Below are positions 1 to 7,501 of a stretch of DNA of 64,000 bases, piece by piece. Below the pieces are notes generated by a model. The model was not told the DNA's origin. It made no database searches and was given only the letters and a program-made list of their open reading frames with translations. The position numbers and the translations under genes are program-made. Every line of letters starts with the position of its first letter. Within the stretch, counting starts at the first letter, position 1. The DNA is from Streptomyces sp. SirexAA-E (lineage in GTDB: Bacteria > Actinomycetota > Actinomycetes > Streptomycetales > Streptomycetaceae), in NCBI RefSeq assembly GCF_000177195.2, contig NC_015953.1, positions 2,480,001 through 2,544,000 on the forward strand, read 5' to 3'.

Positions 1-741
1 ACCTGGCAGGACTGGCTGTCCCGGCACCGGGCCCTGGTCGTCCTGGACGACGTGGTGGACGAGGCGTCGGTACGCGGGCTGCTGCCCCGGACGGGACGGA
101 GCTCGGTGGTCCTGACCGCACGGGGGCAGCTGGCCGGTCTCGCCCCGGTGCACCGGATCGCCCTGTGCGTGCCCGAGGACGGGGAGGCCCTGGACCTGCT
201 GGAGCGGCTGATCGGGCCGGACCGGCTGCGCACGGATCCCGCCGCCGCCCTGCGGATCGTACGGGCCTGCGGGGCGCTGCCGTTGGCGGTCGCGGTCAGC
301 GGTATGCGGCTGGCGGTGCTGCGGCATCTGCCGCTGGCGGAGTACGCGGCGCGGGTCGAGGACCCGGGCGCGGCCCTGGACGAACTGGTGGCCGGGGACG
401 TCTCCGTACGGTCGCGGATCGCCGCGGGCTGGCAGGACCTGAGCGCCCGTGACCGCACGGCACTGGCCCGGCTCGCCGGGCTCTCGTCGGACTGCGGCTT
501 CACCCTGGAGCGGGCGATGGCGGCGCTGCGCCGCGACGAGCGGGAGACCATCCGCGCCGTCGAGGCGCTCATCGGCACCGGGGCGGTGACCTCGCCCGCC
601 GGTGAGGTCACCGCCCATGCCGCCTGGTACGAGGTGCCGCGCCTGCTCTGCCTGTACGCCCGCGAGACCGCGGGTCACGAGGACGCCGATGCCCCCGGGG
701 CATCCCGGGGGCCGGCGCTCCAGCTCCTCAGCCGAGGGTGA
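1..741 (+). CDS. NB-ARC (AfsR/STAND-type) regulator, C-terminal part
   Basis: The 5' end lies outside the window; the reading frame is open from base 1. The fragment begins in the nucleotide-binding domain: a Walker B segment (LVVLDDV) is followed about 25 residues later by the sensor motif VLTARG, as in NB-ARC/STAND ATPases of the AfsR and SARP-linked families. The rest is helical and resembles the winged-helix part of the NB-ARC module. The protein stops soon after it, with no TPR tail, so it is shorter than AfsR. Its last 14 bases overlap the 3' end of the convergent lanthionine synthetase gene. A regulatory role for that RiPP locus is inferred from position only. The DNA-binding N-terminus cannot be seen. 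Confidence 0.75.
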   Translation, partial: TWQDWLSRHRALVVLDDVVDEASVRGLLPRTGRSSVVLTARGQLAGLAPVHRIALCVPEDGEALDLLERLIGPDRLRTDPAAALRIVRACGALPLAVAVSGMRLAVLRHLPLAEYAARVEDPGAALDELVAGDVSVRSRIAAGWQDLSARDRTALARLAGLSSDCGFTLERAMAALRRDERETIRAVEALIGTGAVTSPAGEVTAHAAWYEVPRLLCLYARETAGHEDADAPGASRGPALQLLSRG

Positions 742-3283
742 GCAGTTCCAGCAGACCGGCGGGGTCCTGACCGGCCCCGCCCTCGCCCCCGGACAGGAAG
801 TGCAGGCCGAGCAGCACCCCGGCCGCCCCCGAGGCGAGGTCGGCGGAGAAGCGCCGCAGCGTCCTGCCCGGGACGAGCAGCCGGTCCCCGTCGGCGACCA
901 GGTGCCAGGGCAGGTTGCGTACGGAGGCCAGGACGCCGCCCCCGGTCCGGGGTCCCGGACCGAGCTGGGCGGCTGCGGCGACGAGCCCCGTCCGCCCGGT
1001 GAACAGCCCCGGTTCGCGGACGAACTCCATGACGCAGCCCTTGCGTACACCGGGGATCAGGGCGCTCAGTGCGGGGGCCCTGTGCCGGGTCTCGTACGCC
1101 TGGGACACCAGCGCGACGCCCGAGCTTCCCTGGTCGAGGTAGAGCAGGTGGCGTCGGCCGTGTCTCACCTGGAGCGTGCCGTCCGGCATGCCCACGATGT
1201 GTCCGGCCTCCCGCCCCAGGGCGGTGCGCGCGGCCCGGACGAGCCAGGTCTCCCCGGTCAGCGTGTGCAGTTCCAGGTCGAGCAGGGCCGCACCGCTCAG
1301 CCCGCGCAGCAGTCCCGCCGACTCCGGGAGGCGCATCCCGTCCACCGCCTCGCCCCGCACCAGCCGGTCCAGGTCGCGGGCGGTGCGCAGGGCTTCGTCG
1401 ATCAGCTTGCCGTCCAGGTCCGTGCCGCCGGCCCGGGCCATGCGCAGGGCGGCCAGCGCGATGCCCGCTCGCCCGGTCAGCAGGTCCGCCGCCGTCGGCG
1501 GTGCGGCGGACGCCGCCCGGTCCCACAGCTCCCGCCCCTGCTCGGCGCGGCCCAGGAGCGTGAGCACCACCGCGGTGCCCGGCAGCCCGTCGAAGAAGCC
1601 GCCCGCCCCGGCGGGGTCCCTGCGCAGCGCCGCCCGGGCGAGCCAGTCGGTCCACTCCTCGGGGACGGGGGCGCCCACCCGGTGCAGGGCGTACAGGACA
1701 CCGGCCGCGCCGTGCGCGAGGTCGGTCCCGCCGTTGGCGAAGAGCTCCGGGCCGCCCGGGAAGAGACGGTCCGTCCGCCCGGGTGTGGCCCCGGCGTGGA
1801 TCCCGGCCAGCAGACGGGCGCGGACCCCCGCCCAGTCCACGTCCGGCCCTTCGAACAGGGCGGCCACCTCGGCCTCGCGTCGCCGTGAGGCGTCCAGCCC
1901 GCGCAGCAGCGCAGGTCGGCGTGGTCCCGCCCCGGCCGGCAGACCGTACCGCCGGCGGGCCCAGCGTTCCAGGGTGAGGGCCTTCGCCCTTTCGAGTCCT
2001 GCCATCTCCATGACCGGCATCAGCATGCCGAGCCAGGTCGCCCAGAGCGCGTAGGCGTCGGCCTCCGCACCGGGGGTGCCGGGGGGCGCCTGGAGGCCTT
2101 GGGCACCGGCCAGCGGGGTGTCCTCGTCGTCGAGCGCGGTGGCGTACTCGAAGTCGACGAGGGCGATGCGCCCGTCGGGCCGGACGATGACGTTGGAGGG
2201 GTGCAGGTCGCCGAAGCGCAGGCCGCGCGCGTGGATCTCCTCCAGTGCCCGGGTGAGCTCGCCCACGACCGAGTCGGTCCACGCGACGTAGGTGGCCAGT
2301 TCGGCCGCGGAGCCCTCCCCGCGTACGAGGGAGAAGCGGGCGACGATCTCCTCCAGCAGCGTGTTCCCCTCGATGTGTTCCTCGATCAGGAAGTGGTGCT
2401 CCCAGACGGTCCGTACCCCGTACACCTCGGGGACGCAGTCCAGCCCGGCCAGCGTCGTCAGCGCCCGGTGCTCGCGGTGCAGACGGGTGACGGCGTCGTC
2501 GCCCGCGCCGTCGAGGCCGCAGTGCGGGCGCGCCTCCCGCAGCACCACGCGGCGGCCCGTCTCCCGGTCCACGGCCAGATAGATCCCGCCGGCGTTGGAG
2601 AACTGGAGGGCCTCGGTGACCGTGTAGGGGAAGGTGTCGTCGCGGGCGGCGGCGCGCGCCGCGAGGTGCGGGCGCAGGGCCTCGGGGACCTCGACCCACG
2701 CGGGTGTCCGGAAGACCACCCCGCGTTCGTCCGGTACGAGCGTCCCGGAGGGGTCCCGCAGGGCGAGGACCCGGCGGCCGTCGGCATCGGTGCACCAGCG
2801 GGGGACGAAGGCACCGTAGCGGGTGTAGACCGGGGCGTCGCCGATCCGCAGGTCGCTGAGGACGTAGGGGCCGCTGCGCCCCGCCAGCGCCTGGGACAGC
2901 TCCCCGGCGAGCGTCAGGAACACGGTCTCGTCCGGCGGGTAGACCGCGATGAACTTGCCCGCCCCGCTGCGGTTCATGTACTTGTCCGCCATCACCGACA
3001 ACGCCCGCCCACTGCGCAGGAATTTGAACGGCACGCCGTGGCGGACGCAGATGCGCGCGGTGTCCCGCAGGGTGTCCTCGGCCTCGCCGGGGACGGTGGA
3101 CACATGGATCTTCCAGCCCTGTTCGGCCGGTTCGGCGTGCTCGGGCACCAGCGAGGTCCACAGGCCGACGGCCTCGCGGCGCCAGCCGGCCGGGGGCGGG
3201 TCGGTGTCGAGCCGGTACCGGGACTCCTCGTCGGGCAGCCGGGCCGGGGTCTCGAAGTACGTACGGTCGGCGAGGCAGTACAT
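728..3283 (-). CDS. Class III lanthionine synthetase LanKC
   Basis: An 851-aa three-domain enzyme that would phosphorylate Ser/Thr of a precursor peptide, eliminate phosphate to give dehydro-residues and cyclise them. The N-terminus (YCLADRTYFETP, then WKIHVST) matches the OspF-like lyase domain of RamC/AmfT-type LanKC. The kinase domain carries GDLHPSN (catalytic loop, about residues 358-364) and VDFEYA (DFG equivalent, about 376). The last 330 residues show LanC-like repeats (GFFDGLPG, LLTGRAG, GLFTGRTG). No Cys-Cys-His zinc ligands are visible in that part, which fits class III rather than class IV. I chose ATG 3283, preceded by AGGAA; an in-frame GTG at 3337 would add 18 residues not usual in the family. 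It is the last gene of the precursor-exporter-synthetase operon. Confidence 0.92.
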   Translation of the reverse strand: MYCLADRTYFETPARLPDEESRYRLDTDPPPAGWRREAVGLWTSLVPEHAEPAEQGWKIHVSTVPGEAEDTLRDTARICVRHGVPFKFLRSGRALSVMADKYMNRSGAGKFIAVYPPDETVFLTLAGELSQALAGRSGPYVLSDLRIGDAPVYTRYGAFVPRWCTDADGRRVLALRDPSGTLVPDERGVVFRTPAWVEVPEALRPHLAARAAARDDTFPYTVTEALQFSNAGGIYLAVDRETGRRVVLREARPHCGLDGAGDDAVTRLHREHRALTTLAGLDCVPEVYGVRTVWEHHFLIEEHIEGNTLLEEIVARFSLVRGEGSAAELATYVAWTDSVVGELTRALEEIHARGLRFGDLHPSNVIVRPDGRIALVDFEYATALDDEDTPLAGAQGLQAPPGTPGAEADAYALWATWLGMLMPVMEMAGLERAKALTLERWARRRYGLPAGAGPRRPALLRGLDASRRREAEVAALFEGPDVDWAGVRARLLAGIHAGATPGRTDRLFPGGPELFANGGTDLAHGAAGVLYALHRVGAPVPEEWTDWLARAALRRDPAGAGGFFDGLPGTAVVLTLLGRAEQGRELWDRAASAAPPTAADLLTGRAGIALAALRMARAGGTDLDGKLIDEALRTARDLDRLVRGEAVDGMRLPESAGLLRGLSGAALLDLELHTLTGETWLVRAARTALGREAGHIVGMPDGTLQVRHGRRHLLYLDQGSSGVALVSQAYETRHRAPALSALIPGVRKGCVMEFVREPGLFTGRTGLVAAAAQLGPGPRTGGGVLASVRNLPWHLVADGDRLLVPGRTLRRFSADLASGAAGVLLGLHFLSGGEGGAGQDPAGLLELLTLG

Positions 3284-3383
3284 CTGGGTTTCCTGGGTGC
3301 CTGGCACGCTCGGCTCTCTCTTCTGGAGGCCCGCCACGGGTGCGGACGGTGACGGTGGGGCGGCGGGGGTCCCGGTGCGCGGG

Positions 3384-4673
3384 TCAGTCCCCGGGGACGG
3401 CGTGCCGCGCGCCGGCCGGGGTGCTCCCGGGGCCGGGCTCCGGCGGGTCGGCTGGCTCCGCCTCGTCGTGCGGGGAGGGTTCCGCCCGCGCCGACGGGGC
3501 GAAGGTGACCACGAGGGCGGACGCGGCCAGCACGCAACCGGTCAGGGTGAAGGCCCAGCGGGCGCCGAAGGCGGTCAGCAGGGCACCACCGGCCAGCGGC
3601 CCGAACGGCTGAACGAGGGAGGAGAGGAAGCTCGCCCCGCTCTGCACCCGGCCCACCCGGTCCTCGGGGGTCACGATCAGCAGCGTCGAGAGGAAGCCGA
3701 TGCTGGCGATCGTCGACAGGCACATGCAGAGCGCGCACATGGCCCCGGCGGCCAGTGGGTTGCGGAGCCACGCCATCGTCCCGGCGGCAGCCACACACGT
3801 CCAGCAGGTGGCGAGGATCAGAGCCCGGGAGTACCGGTCGGGGTTGATCCGTGGTGCGAGCAGCGCTCCGGCCAGCGCTCCGGCGGAGACGCAGGTGATG
3901 ACGAAGCCGCCACCGACACCGGAGCGGCCCCCTTCGGAGAACACCGAGAGCGCGGTGAAGGTGAGCGCACCGAACGCGAAGTTCATGCCCAGGCCGAAGA
4001 TCAGAAGGATCGTACGCAGATAGGGGATAGTCCACAAAAAGCTCAGCCCCGCGGTGAGTTCACGTCGGCTGAACACCGGACCCGCCGCGGTCTCGGCCCG
4101 GGAGCGGGTACGCACGAGAGCCACGCAGACGGTGGACAGGAGAAGGCCCAGCGCCTCCGCCGCGAACGGCAGAGCAGGGTGGAGGCCGAACAGAGCGCCA
4201 CCGACGAGCGGCCCGACCAGCCGGACCGTTTGGGTGCGGGCCTGAAGCCGCGCGGTGGCGGTGCCCATCTGGTCGGCCGGCACGACCGCCCGCATCAGGC
4301 CGAAGACGGCCGGTCCGTAGACGCTGCTGATCACCGCGCCCGCTGCCGCGACGAGCAGGACGAGCGCCATGGGGGCGTGCCCGAACCAGACCGCGGTGGC
4401 GAGTGCGGTGACGACGAGCAGACTGCCGACGTCGCACAACCGCATCAGCCGGCGGCGCTCGACGCGGTCCGCCATGACACCGCCGGGGAGCATCGCGATC
4501 AGCACGGCACCCACGGACACGGTGCCGACGGACCCGGCCTGCACGGCGGAGCCGGTCTCCTTGAGCACCAACAGGGGGAGGGCGAGGGCACTCATCTGCC
4601 CTCCCAGGACCGCGAAGAGGCCGCTCATCCAGAGCAGCCGGAAATCCCGGTTGTCGCGCAACGGGGTGGTCAT
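3384..4673 (-). CDS. MFS transporter, probable lanthipeptide exporter
   Basis: A 429-aa major facilitator of the MFS_3 type. It has about 12 hydrophobic segments, starting soon after the N-terminus (RDNRDFRLLWMSGLFAVLGG) and with the loop GVMADRVERRRLMRLCD typical of this subgroup between the second and third helices. ATG 4673 follows a GGGAG ribosome site, and upstream in-frame starts lack one. It lies between the precursor gene and lanKC on the same strand, with the synthetase starting 100 bp downstream. Export of the mature peptide or self-protection is inferred from this position. Class III clusters more often use ABC exporters, so its role remains an inference. Confidence 0.85.
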   Translation of the reverse strand: MTTPLRDNRDFRLLWMSGLFAVLGGQMSALALPLLVLKETGSAVQAGSVGTVSVGAVLIAMLPGGVMADRVERRRLMRLCDVGSLLVVTALATAVWFGHAPMALVLLVAAAGAVISSVYGPAVFGLMRAVVPADQMGTATARLQARTQTVRLVGPLVGGALFGLHPALPFAAEALGLLLSTVCVALVRTRSRAETAAGPVFSRRELTAGLSFLWTIPYLRTILLIFGLGMNFAFGALTFTALSVFSEGGRSGVGGGFVITCVSAGALAGALLAPRINPDRYSRALILATCWTCVAAAGTMAWLRNPLAAGAMCALCMCLSTIASIGFLSTLLIVTPEDRVGRVQSGASFLSSLVQPFGPLAGGALLTAFGARWAFTLTGCVLAASALVVTFAPSARAEPSPHDEAEPADPPEPGPGSTPAGARHAVPGD

Positions 4674-4798
4674 CGATAACTCCCGGTGGTCATCGGATCG
4701 TGGCAGGTGGTGCGGGCGGGACGGCCGCCGGGCCGGAATCCGGGTGCCGTGGTCCTGCGGAACGCGGAGCCCGGGCGGGACGGTCCGGAAGCGGCGAC

Positions 4799-4830
4799 GG
4801 GGCGGTCTCCGTCCACGACGGAGCCGCCCC
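4799..4830 (-). terminator. Hairpin between precursor gene and exporter gene
   Basis: A near-perfect inverted repeat: arms GGGGCGG/CCGCCCC and CTCCGT/ACGGAG, separated by one bulged base, with a 5-base loop. It lies 75 bp downstream of the precursor stop and 126 bp upstream of the MFS start on the same transcript. There is no U-run. It probably acts as a leaky terminator or RNA-stabilising structure that gives more precursor than exporter and synthetase. Confidence 0.65.
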
Positions 4831-4904
4831 ACTCACCGACCGGCCGGGCACCGCGGGGGAGGCCTATGCCTCGGTCCACCGCGGCGCCGACCCGGTTCGT
4901 CCGA

Positions 4905-5060
4905 TCAGTTGGCGTTCTCGACGACGCTGACCAGGCTCACGCAGTTGCCCGGCGCGATGACCTTGTCGACGGCCGTCTCCTGGAGGTCCAGCACGGAGTG
5001 CGCCTCGACCTCGGGGGTCTCGTTGTTGTCGTCGGCCGCGGGCTTGGTGTTCTCGGACAT
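4905..5060 (-). CDS. Lanthipeptide-type precursor peptide (51 aa)
   Basis: A small ORF starting at ATG 5060 with a GGAG ribosome site (ACGGAGACC) 7-10 bases upstream. The N-terminal half is acidic and polar, and residues 22-28 read SVLDLQE, matching the LLDLQ recognition motif of class III lanthipeptide leaders. The putative core (about residues 29-51) holds one Thr (29), one Cys (40) and two Ser (42 and 45, spaced S-x-x-S). The Cys precedes the Ser pair, whereas labionin-forming cores have S-x-x-S followed by Cys, so an unusual ring or a different modification is expected. It is first in the operon with the exporter and LanKC and faces the radical SAM operon. Recognition rests on the leader motif and position. 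Confidence 0.8.
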   Translation of the reverse strand: MSENTKPAADDNNETPEVEAHSVLDLQETAVDKVIAPGNCVSLVSVVENAN

Positions 5061-5381
5061 GGTGGTCTCCGTCCACTCGTGACTGCGCTGGTTCCGGGAG
5101 GCCCTGAGGTGCCGGGTTCCGGTGGGGCGAGCCGTTGCCCGCCGTTGCCGAGAAAGTTAGGAGGCCCCGCCTGCGGGACGCTTCGGCGGCGGTATGGCGC
5201 CGGTATCGCGCCAGCTCGGCGGGGATGTACGGCCTCCCGGGCCGCCCGGCCCCGTCCGGCCCGGTCCGGGTGACCTGCGCCCATACCGCCCCTGAAGCGG
5301 CCGTGGACCGCCTCCGAACCGCCGCCCGCCAGCCTGGGTACGCACCCGACGCGCACCGGCCCTCGAAGGAGGCGGCCCCGC
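5061..5381. promoter_or_regulatory. Shared divergent promoter region of the two RiPP operons
   Basis: 321 bp without a convincing gene, separating the precursor start (minus strand) from the radical SAM start (plus strand). Both transcripts must begin here or be read through. I see a short direct repeat (GCGGTATGGCGCC / GCCGGTATCGCGCC, about 5185-5215), which might be a regulator site, but no clear -35/-10 pair. The radical SAM gene has a strong AAGGAGG site at its 3' edge. Confidence 0.45.
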
Positions 5382-6476
5382 ATGGAACTCGGCGAACTCG
5401 TCGGACGGCGGCCGTTCCCCGCCGCCGGCCTGCTGCTCGGACTGACCCGGCGCTGCCCCCTGAGCTGCGCCCACTGCTCGACCGGATCGGACCCGACCGT
5501 GCGGGAGGCGCCGGACGCCGGCCGTCTCGTGCGTTTCGTCGGCTCGTTCACCTCGGAGAACCGTCCCGACGTGGTGATGCTGACCGGCGGTGAACCGCTG
5601 CTGCTGCCGGGGCTCGTCGAGGAGCTGAGCGCACTCGCCCGCCGGGCCGGATCGCGTACCGCGCTGCTCAGCGGCATGTTCTTCGCCCGCTCGCGGCACA
5701 TCCCGGCCCCGATCCTGCGGGCGATCACCGGGGTCGACCACTTCTCGGCCAGTCTCGACGTCCACCACGAGCGGGAGGTGGGGCGGGCCGACGTCTTCCG
5801 TGCCCTGCACCGCATCCGGGAGGCGGGGGTGGCGGTGAGCTTCCATCTGACCGGGACGGGAGCCTCGGACCCCTATCTCGCGGACCTCACCCGGGACGTC
5901 GAGGAGGAGTTCGGCGGCCAGGTGCCGTCGCTGGTCAACGAGGTGCGGCCGTTCGGGCGGGCGGCGTCCTGGGCCGGGCCCGCGCGCGGCACCCCGGACG
6001 CGGGCGCGGCCTCCCCGTGCTCCATGGCCGCCTGGCCGGTGGTCGCCTTCGACGGCGCGGTGCTGGCCTGCTGCAACCAGGACACCGTCGACCTGCGGCC
6101 CGCCCCCGCCCATCTGTACCTCGGGCACATCGCCACCGACGACTGGGCGGCGGTACGCCGGCGCGCCCTGGAGTCGCCGGTGCTGCGCATGATCCGTACG
6201 GTCGGCCCCGCCCATCTGGCGGACCGCTCCGGCGTGCCGCCCCGGGGCGGCACCTACTGCGACGGATGCCGGGCCCTGGGCGGCGACGCACGGGTGGCCG
6301 CCACGGCCGGGGCGGTGGCGGCCGGCGCGGCGGGCGCGCTGCTGGACCTGGCCGCCGCCCGGCGGGGCGCCGCCCAGGGCCCGGAGGGGGTCGTACGACG
6401 CCACGGCTGCGCGGCGTACGCCCCTCTCGTCGTCGCGGGGGCTCCCGGAGCCGGGGCCGTGGGCGGGTCCCGGTGA
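5382..6476 (+). CDS. Radical SAM/SPASM-type RiPP maturase
   Basis: A 364-aa protein with the radical SAM cluster motif CPLSCAHC (C25, C29, C32; CxxxCxxC) and the downstream MLTGGEPLLLPG segment that binds SAM in this superfamily. The C-terminal half has Cys clusters (CSMAAW, CCNQD, YCDGC) arranged like a SPASM auxiliary-cluster domain, typical of peptide-modifying enzymes such as sactisynthases. The last 60 residues are Ala/Gly-rich and unusual. An AAGGAGG ribosome site supports ATG 5382. Its stop overlaps the GTG start of the diiron protein (GTGA), implying translational coupling. The substrate could be the 51-aa precursor encoded divergently or an unseen peptide; the chemistry is not predictable from sequence. 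Confidence 0.88.
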   Translation: MELGELVGRRPFPAAGLLLGLTRRCPLSCAHCSTGSDPTVREAPDAGRLVRFVGSFTSENRPDVVMLTGGEPLLLPGLVEELSALARRAGSRTALLSGMFFARSRHIPAPILRAITGVDHFSASLDVHHEREVGRADVFRALHRIREAGVAVSFHLTGTGASDPYLADLTRDVEEEFGGQVPSLVNEVRPFGRAASWAGPARGTPDAGAASPCSMAAWPVVAFDGAVLACCNQDTVDLRPAPAHLYLGHIATDDWAAVRRRALESPVLRMIRTVGPAHLADRSGVPPRGGTYCDGCRALGGDARVAATAGAVAAGAAGALLDLAAARRGAAQGPEGVVRRHGCAAYAPLVVAGAPGAGAVGGSR

Positions 6477-7207
6477 GCGCCGCACGGCCGAGCACCTCGG
6501 CGCGGCTGCGGGTCACCTTGGGGCTGCTGGACGGCGAGCTGCTGGCGGCGATGGAGCACCTGTGGCGCCCGGAGGACCTGCTGCCGCGGTACCGCGCCTA
6601 TCTGTGCGCCATGCACACGGTGGTGCGGGCGTCCGTACCGCTGATGCTGCGGGCCCGGGAGCGCGCCCGGCTGCTGGACGCCTGCGGTGATCCGGTGGCG
6701 GGCCCGCTGGCGGCCTATCTGACCGAGCACATCCGGGAGGAGGAGGGCCACGACGCCTGGTTGCTGGACGACCTGCTGGCCGCGGGTGCCACGCCCGGGG
6801 ACGCGCTGCGGCCGATGCCCGAGCCGGTCGTCGCCGCCCTCGCCGGCTCCCAGTACTACTGGATCGAGCACCACCACCCCGTCGCGCTGCTCGGCTACAT
6901 CGCGGTGCTGGAGGGCTACGCGCCCGCCGCGACCCTGACCGCCCGCATCGCCAGGACGACCGGACTGCCGGACGCCGCCCTGCGGACCGTACGGGAGCAC
7001 GCGGCGCTGGACACGGGCCATCTGGACGACCTCCACGCGCTGCTGGACCGGCTGCCGCTGACCGAGGGTCAGCAGGCGGACGTGACCGTCAGCGCCATGC
7101 ACTCCCTCGACGCGCTCGCCCGTCTGTTCGTCCGGCTCGGGCGCTCCGGGACGGCACCGCCGCCCCGGGGAGCCGGACACCCCTCACCGATGGGAGTCTC
7201 CCCATGA
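6473..7207 (+). CDS. Haem-oxygenase-like iron-containing redox enzyme
   Basis: A 244-aa all-helical protein starting at GTG 6473, overlapping the radical SAM stop. Metal-ligand patterns of the haem-oxygenase-like diiron oxidase fold are visible: HIREEEGHD (H86, E89-91, H93), IEHHH with a downstream E (132-147) and HAALDTGHLDDLH (H176, D180, H183). It therefore probably binds iron and carries out an oxidation. Relatives include UndA- and SznF-like oxygenases and TenA-like proteins. Its position between a radical SAM enzyme and a small aroma-sacti protein suggests a second tailoring step on the same peptide. Its stop overlaps the next start (ATGA, 7204). Confidence 0.75.
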   Translation: MSAARPSTSARLRVTLGLLDGELLAAMEHLWRPEDLLPRYRAYLCAMHTVVRASVPLMLRARERARLLDACGDPVAGPLAAYLTEHIREEEGHDAWLLDDLLAAGATPGDALRPMPEPVVAALAGSQYYWIEHHHPVALLGYIAVLEGYAPAATLTARIARTTGLPDAALRTVREHAALDTGHLDDLHALLDRLPLTEGQQADVTVSAMHSLDALARLFVRLGRSGTAPPPRGAGHPSPMGVSP

Positions 7208-7425
7208 CCCGACCACCCGAGAGCGACGACGAACAGCCGGTGCTGCCCGACGCGTTGTACGAGGCCGGCCTGCCGGTGGACCTGCTCAGCCACGAGCAGC
7301 GTCTCGTGCTCAGCCGGCTGACACCCCAGGAGCTGGGCGTGCTGCTCGACATCAAGAGCCGGCTGGACGCGGTGGAACCGGAAGTCCAGGCACACGGCGA
7401 GATCGCCGGCGGCGCGCTGTTCTGA
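7204..7425 (+). CDS. Aroma-sacti cluster domain small protein
   Basis: A 73-aa protein whose ATG overlaps the preceding stop. The segment AGLPVDLLSHEQRLVLSRLT followed by ELGVLLDIKSRLDAVEPEV matches, from memory, the small family called the aroma-sacti cluster domain, found beside radical SAM maturases in Streptomyces. It contains no Cys, Ser is scarce, and the C-terminus ends GGALF. A thioether-bearing precursor role is therefore unlikely for this copy. It may be a recognition or chaperone partner, or a precursor for non-thioether chemistry. It is the last gene before a strong hairpin. Confidence 0.7.
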   Translation: MTRPPESDDEQPVLPDALYEAGLPVDLLSHEQRLVLSRLTPQELGVLLDIKSRLDAVEPEVQAHGEIAGGALF

Positions 7426-7433
7426 GCAGCGTC

Positions 7434-7467
7434 CGCGCGCCCCGGCCCGCCTGTCCCGGGGCGCGCG
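7434..7467 (+). terminator. Strong hairpin after the small-protein gene
   Basis: Perfect 12-bp arms (CGCGCGCCCCGG / CCGGGGCGCGCG) around a 10-base loop, beginning 9 bases after the stop at 7425 and ending 34 bases before the cyclase start. There is no U-tract. It is either a terminator or a partial attenuator that lowers expression of the cyclase, protease and GAF genes relative to the maturases. Confidence 0.65.
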
Positions 7468-7501
7468 GGGGGGCCCGACCCCTCGGAGAGAAGGAATCGT
7501 C

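Noticed and set aside
4864..5076. Alternative 70-aa frame over the precursor peptide
   Set aside because: It overlaps the 51-aa precursor in another frame, is Arg/Gly-rich and lacks a leader motif; the frame with LDLQ and the GGAG site is preferred.
7204..7425. Aroma-sacti protein as a sactipeptide precursor
   Set aside because: It has no cysteine, so thioether formation is impossible in this copy.
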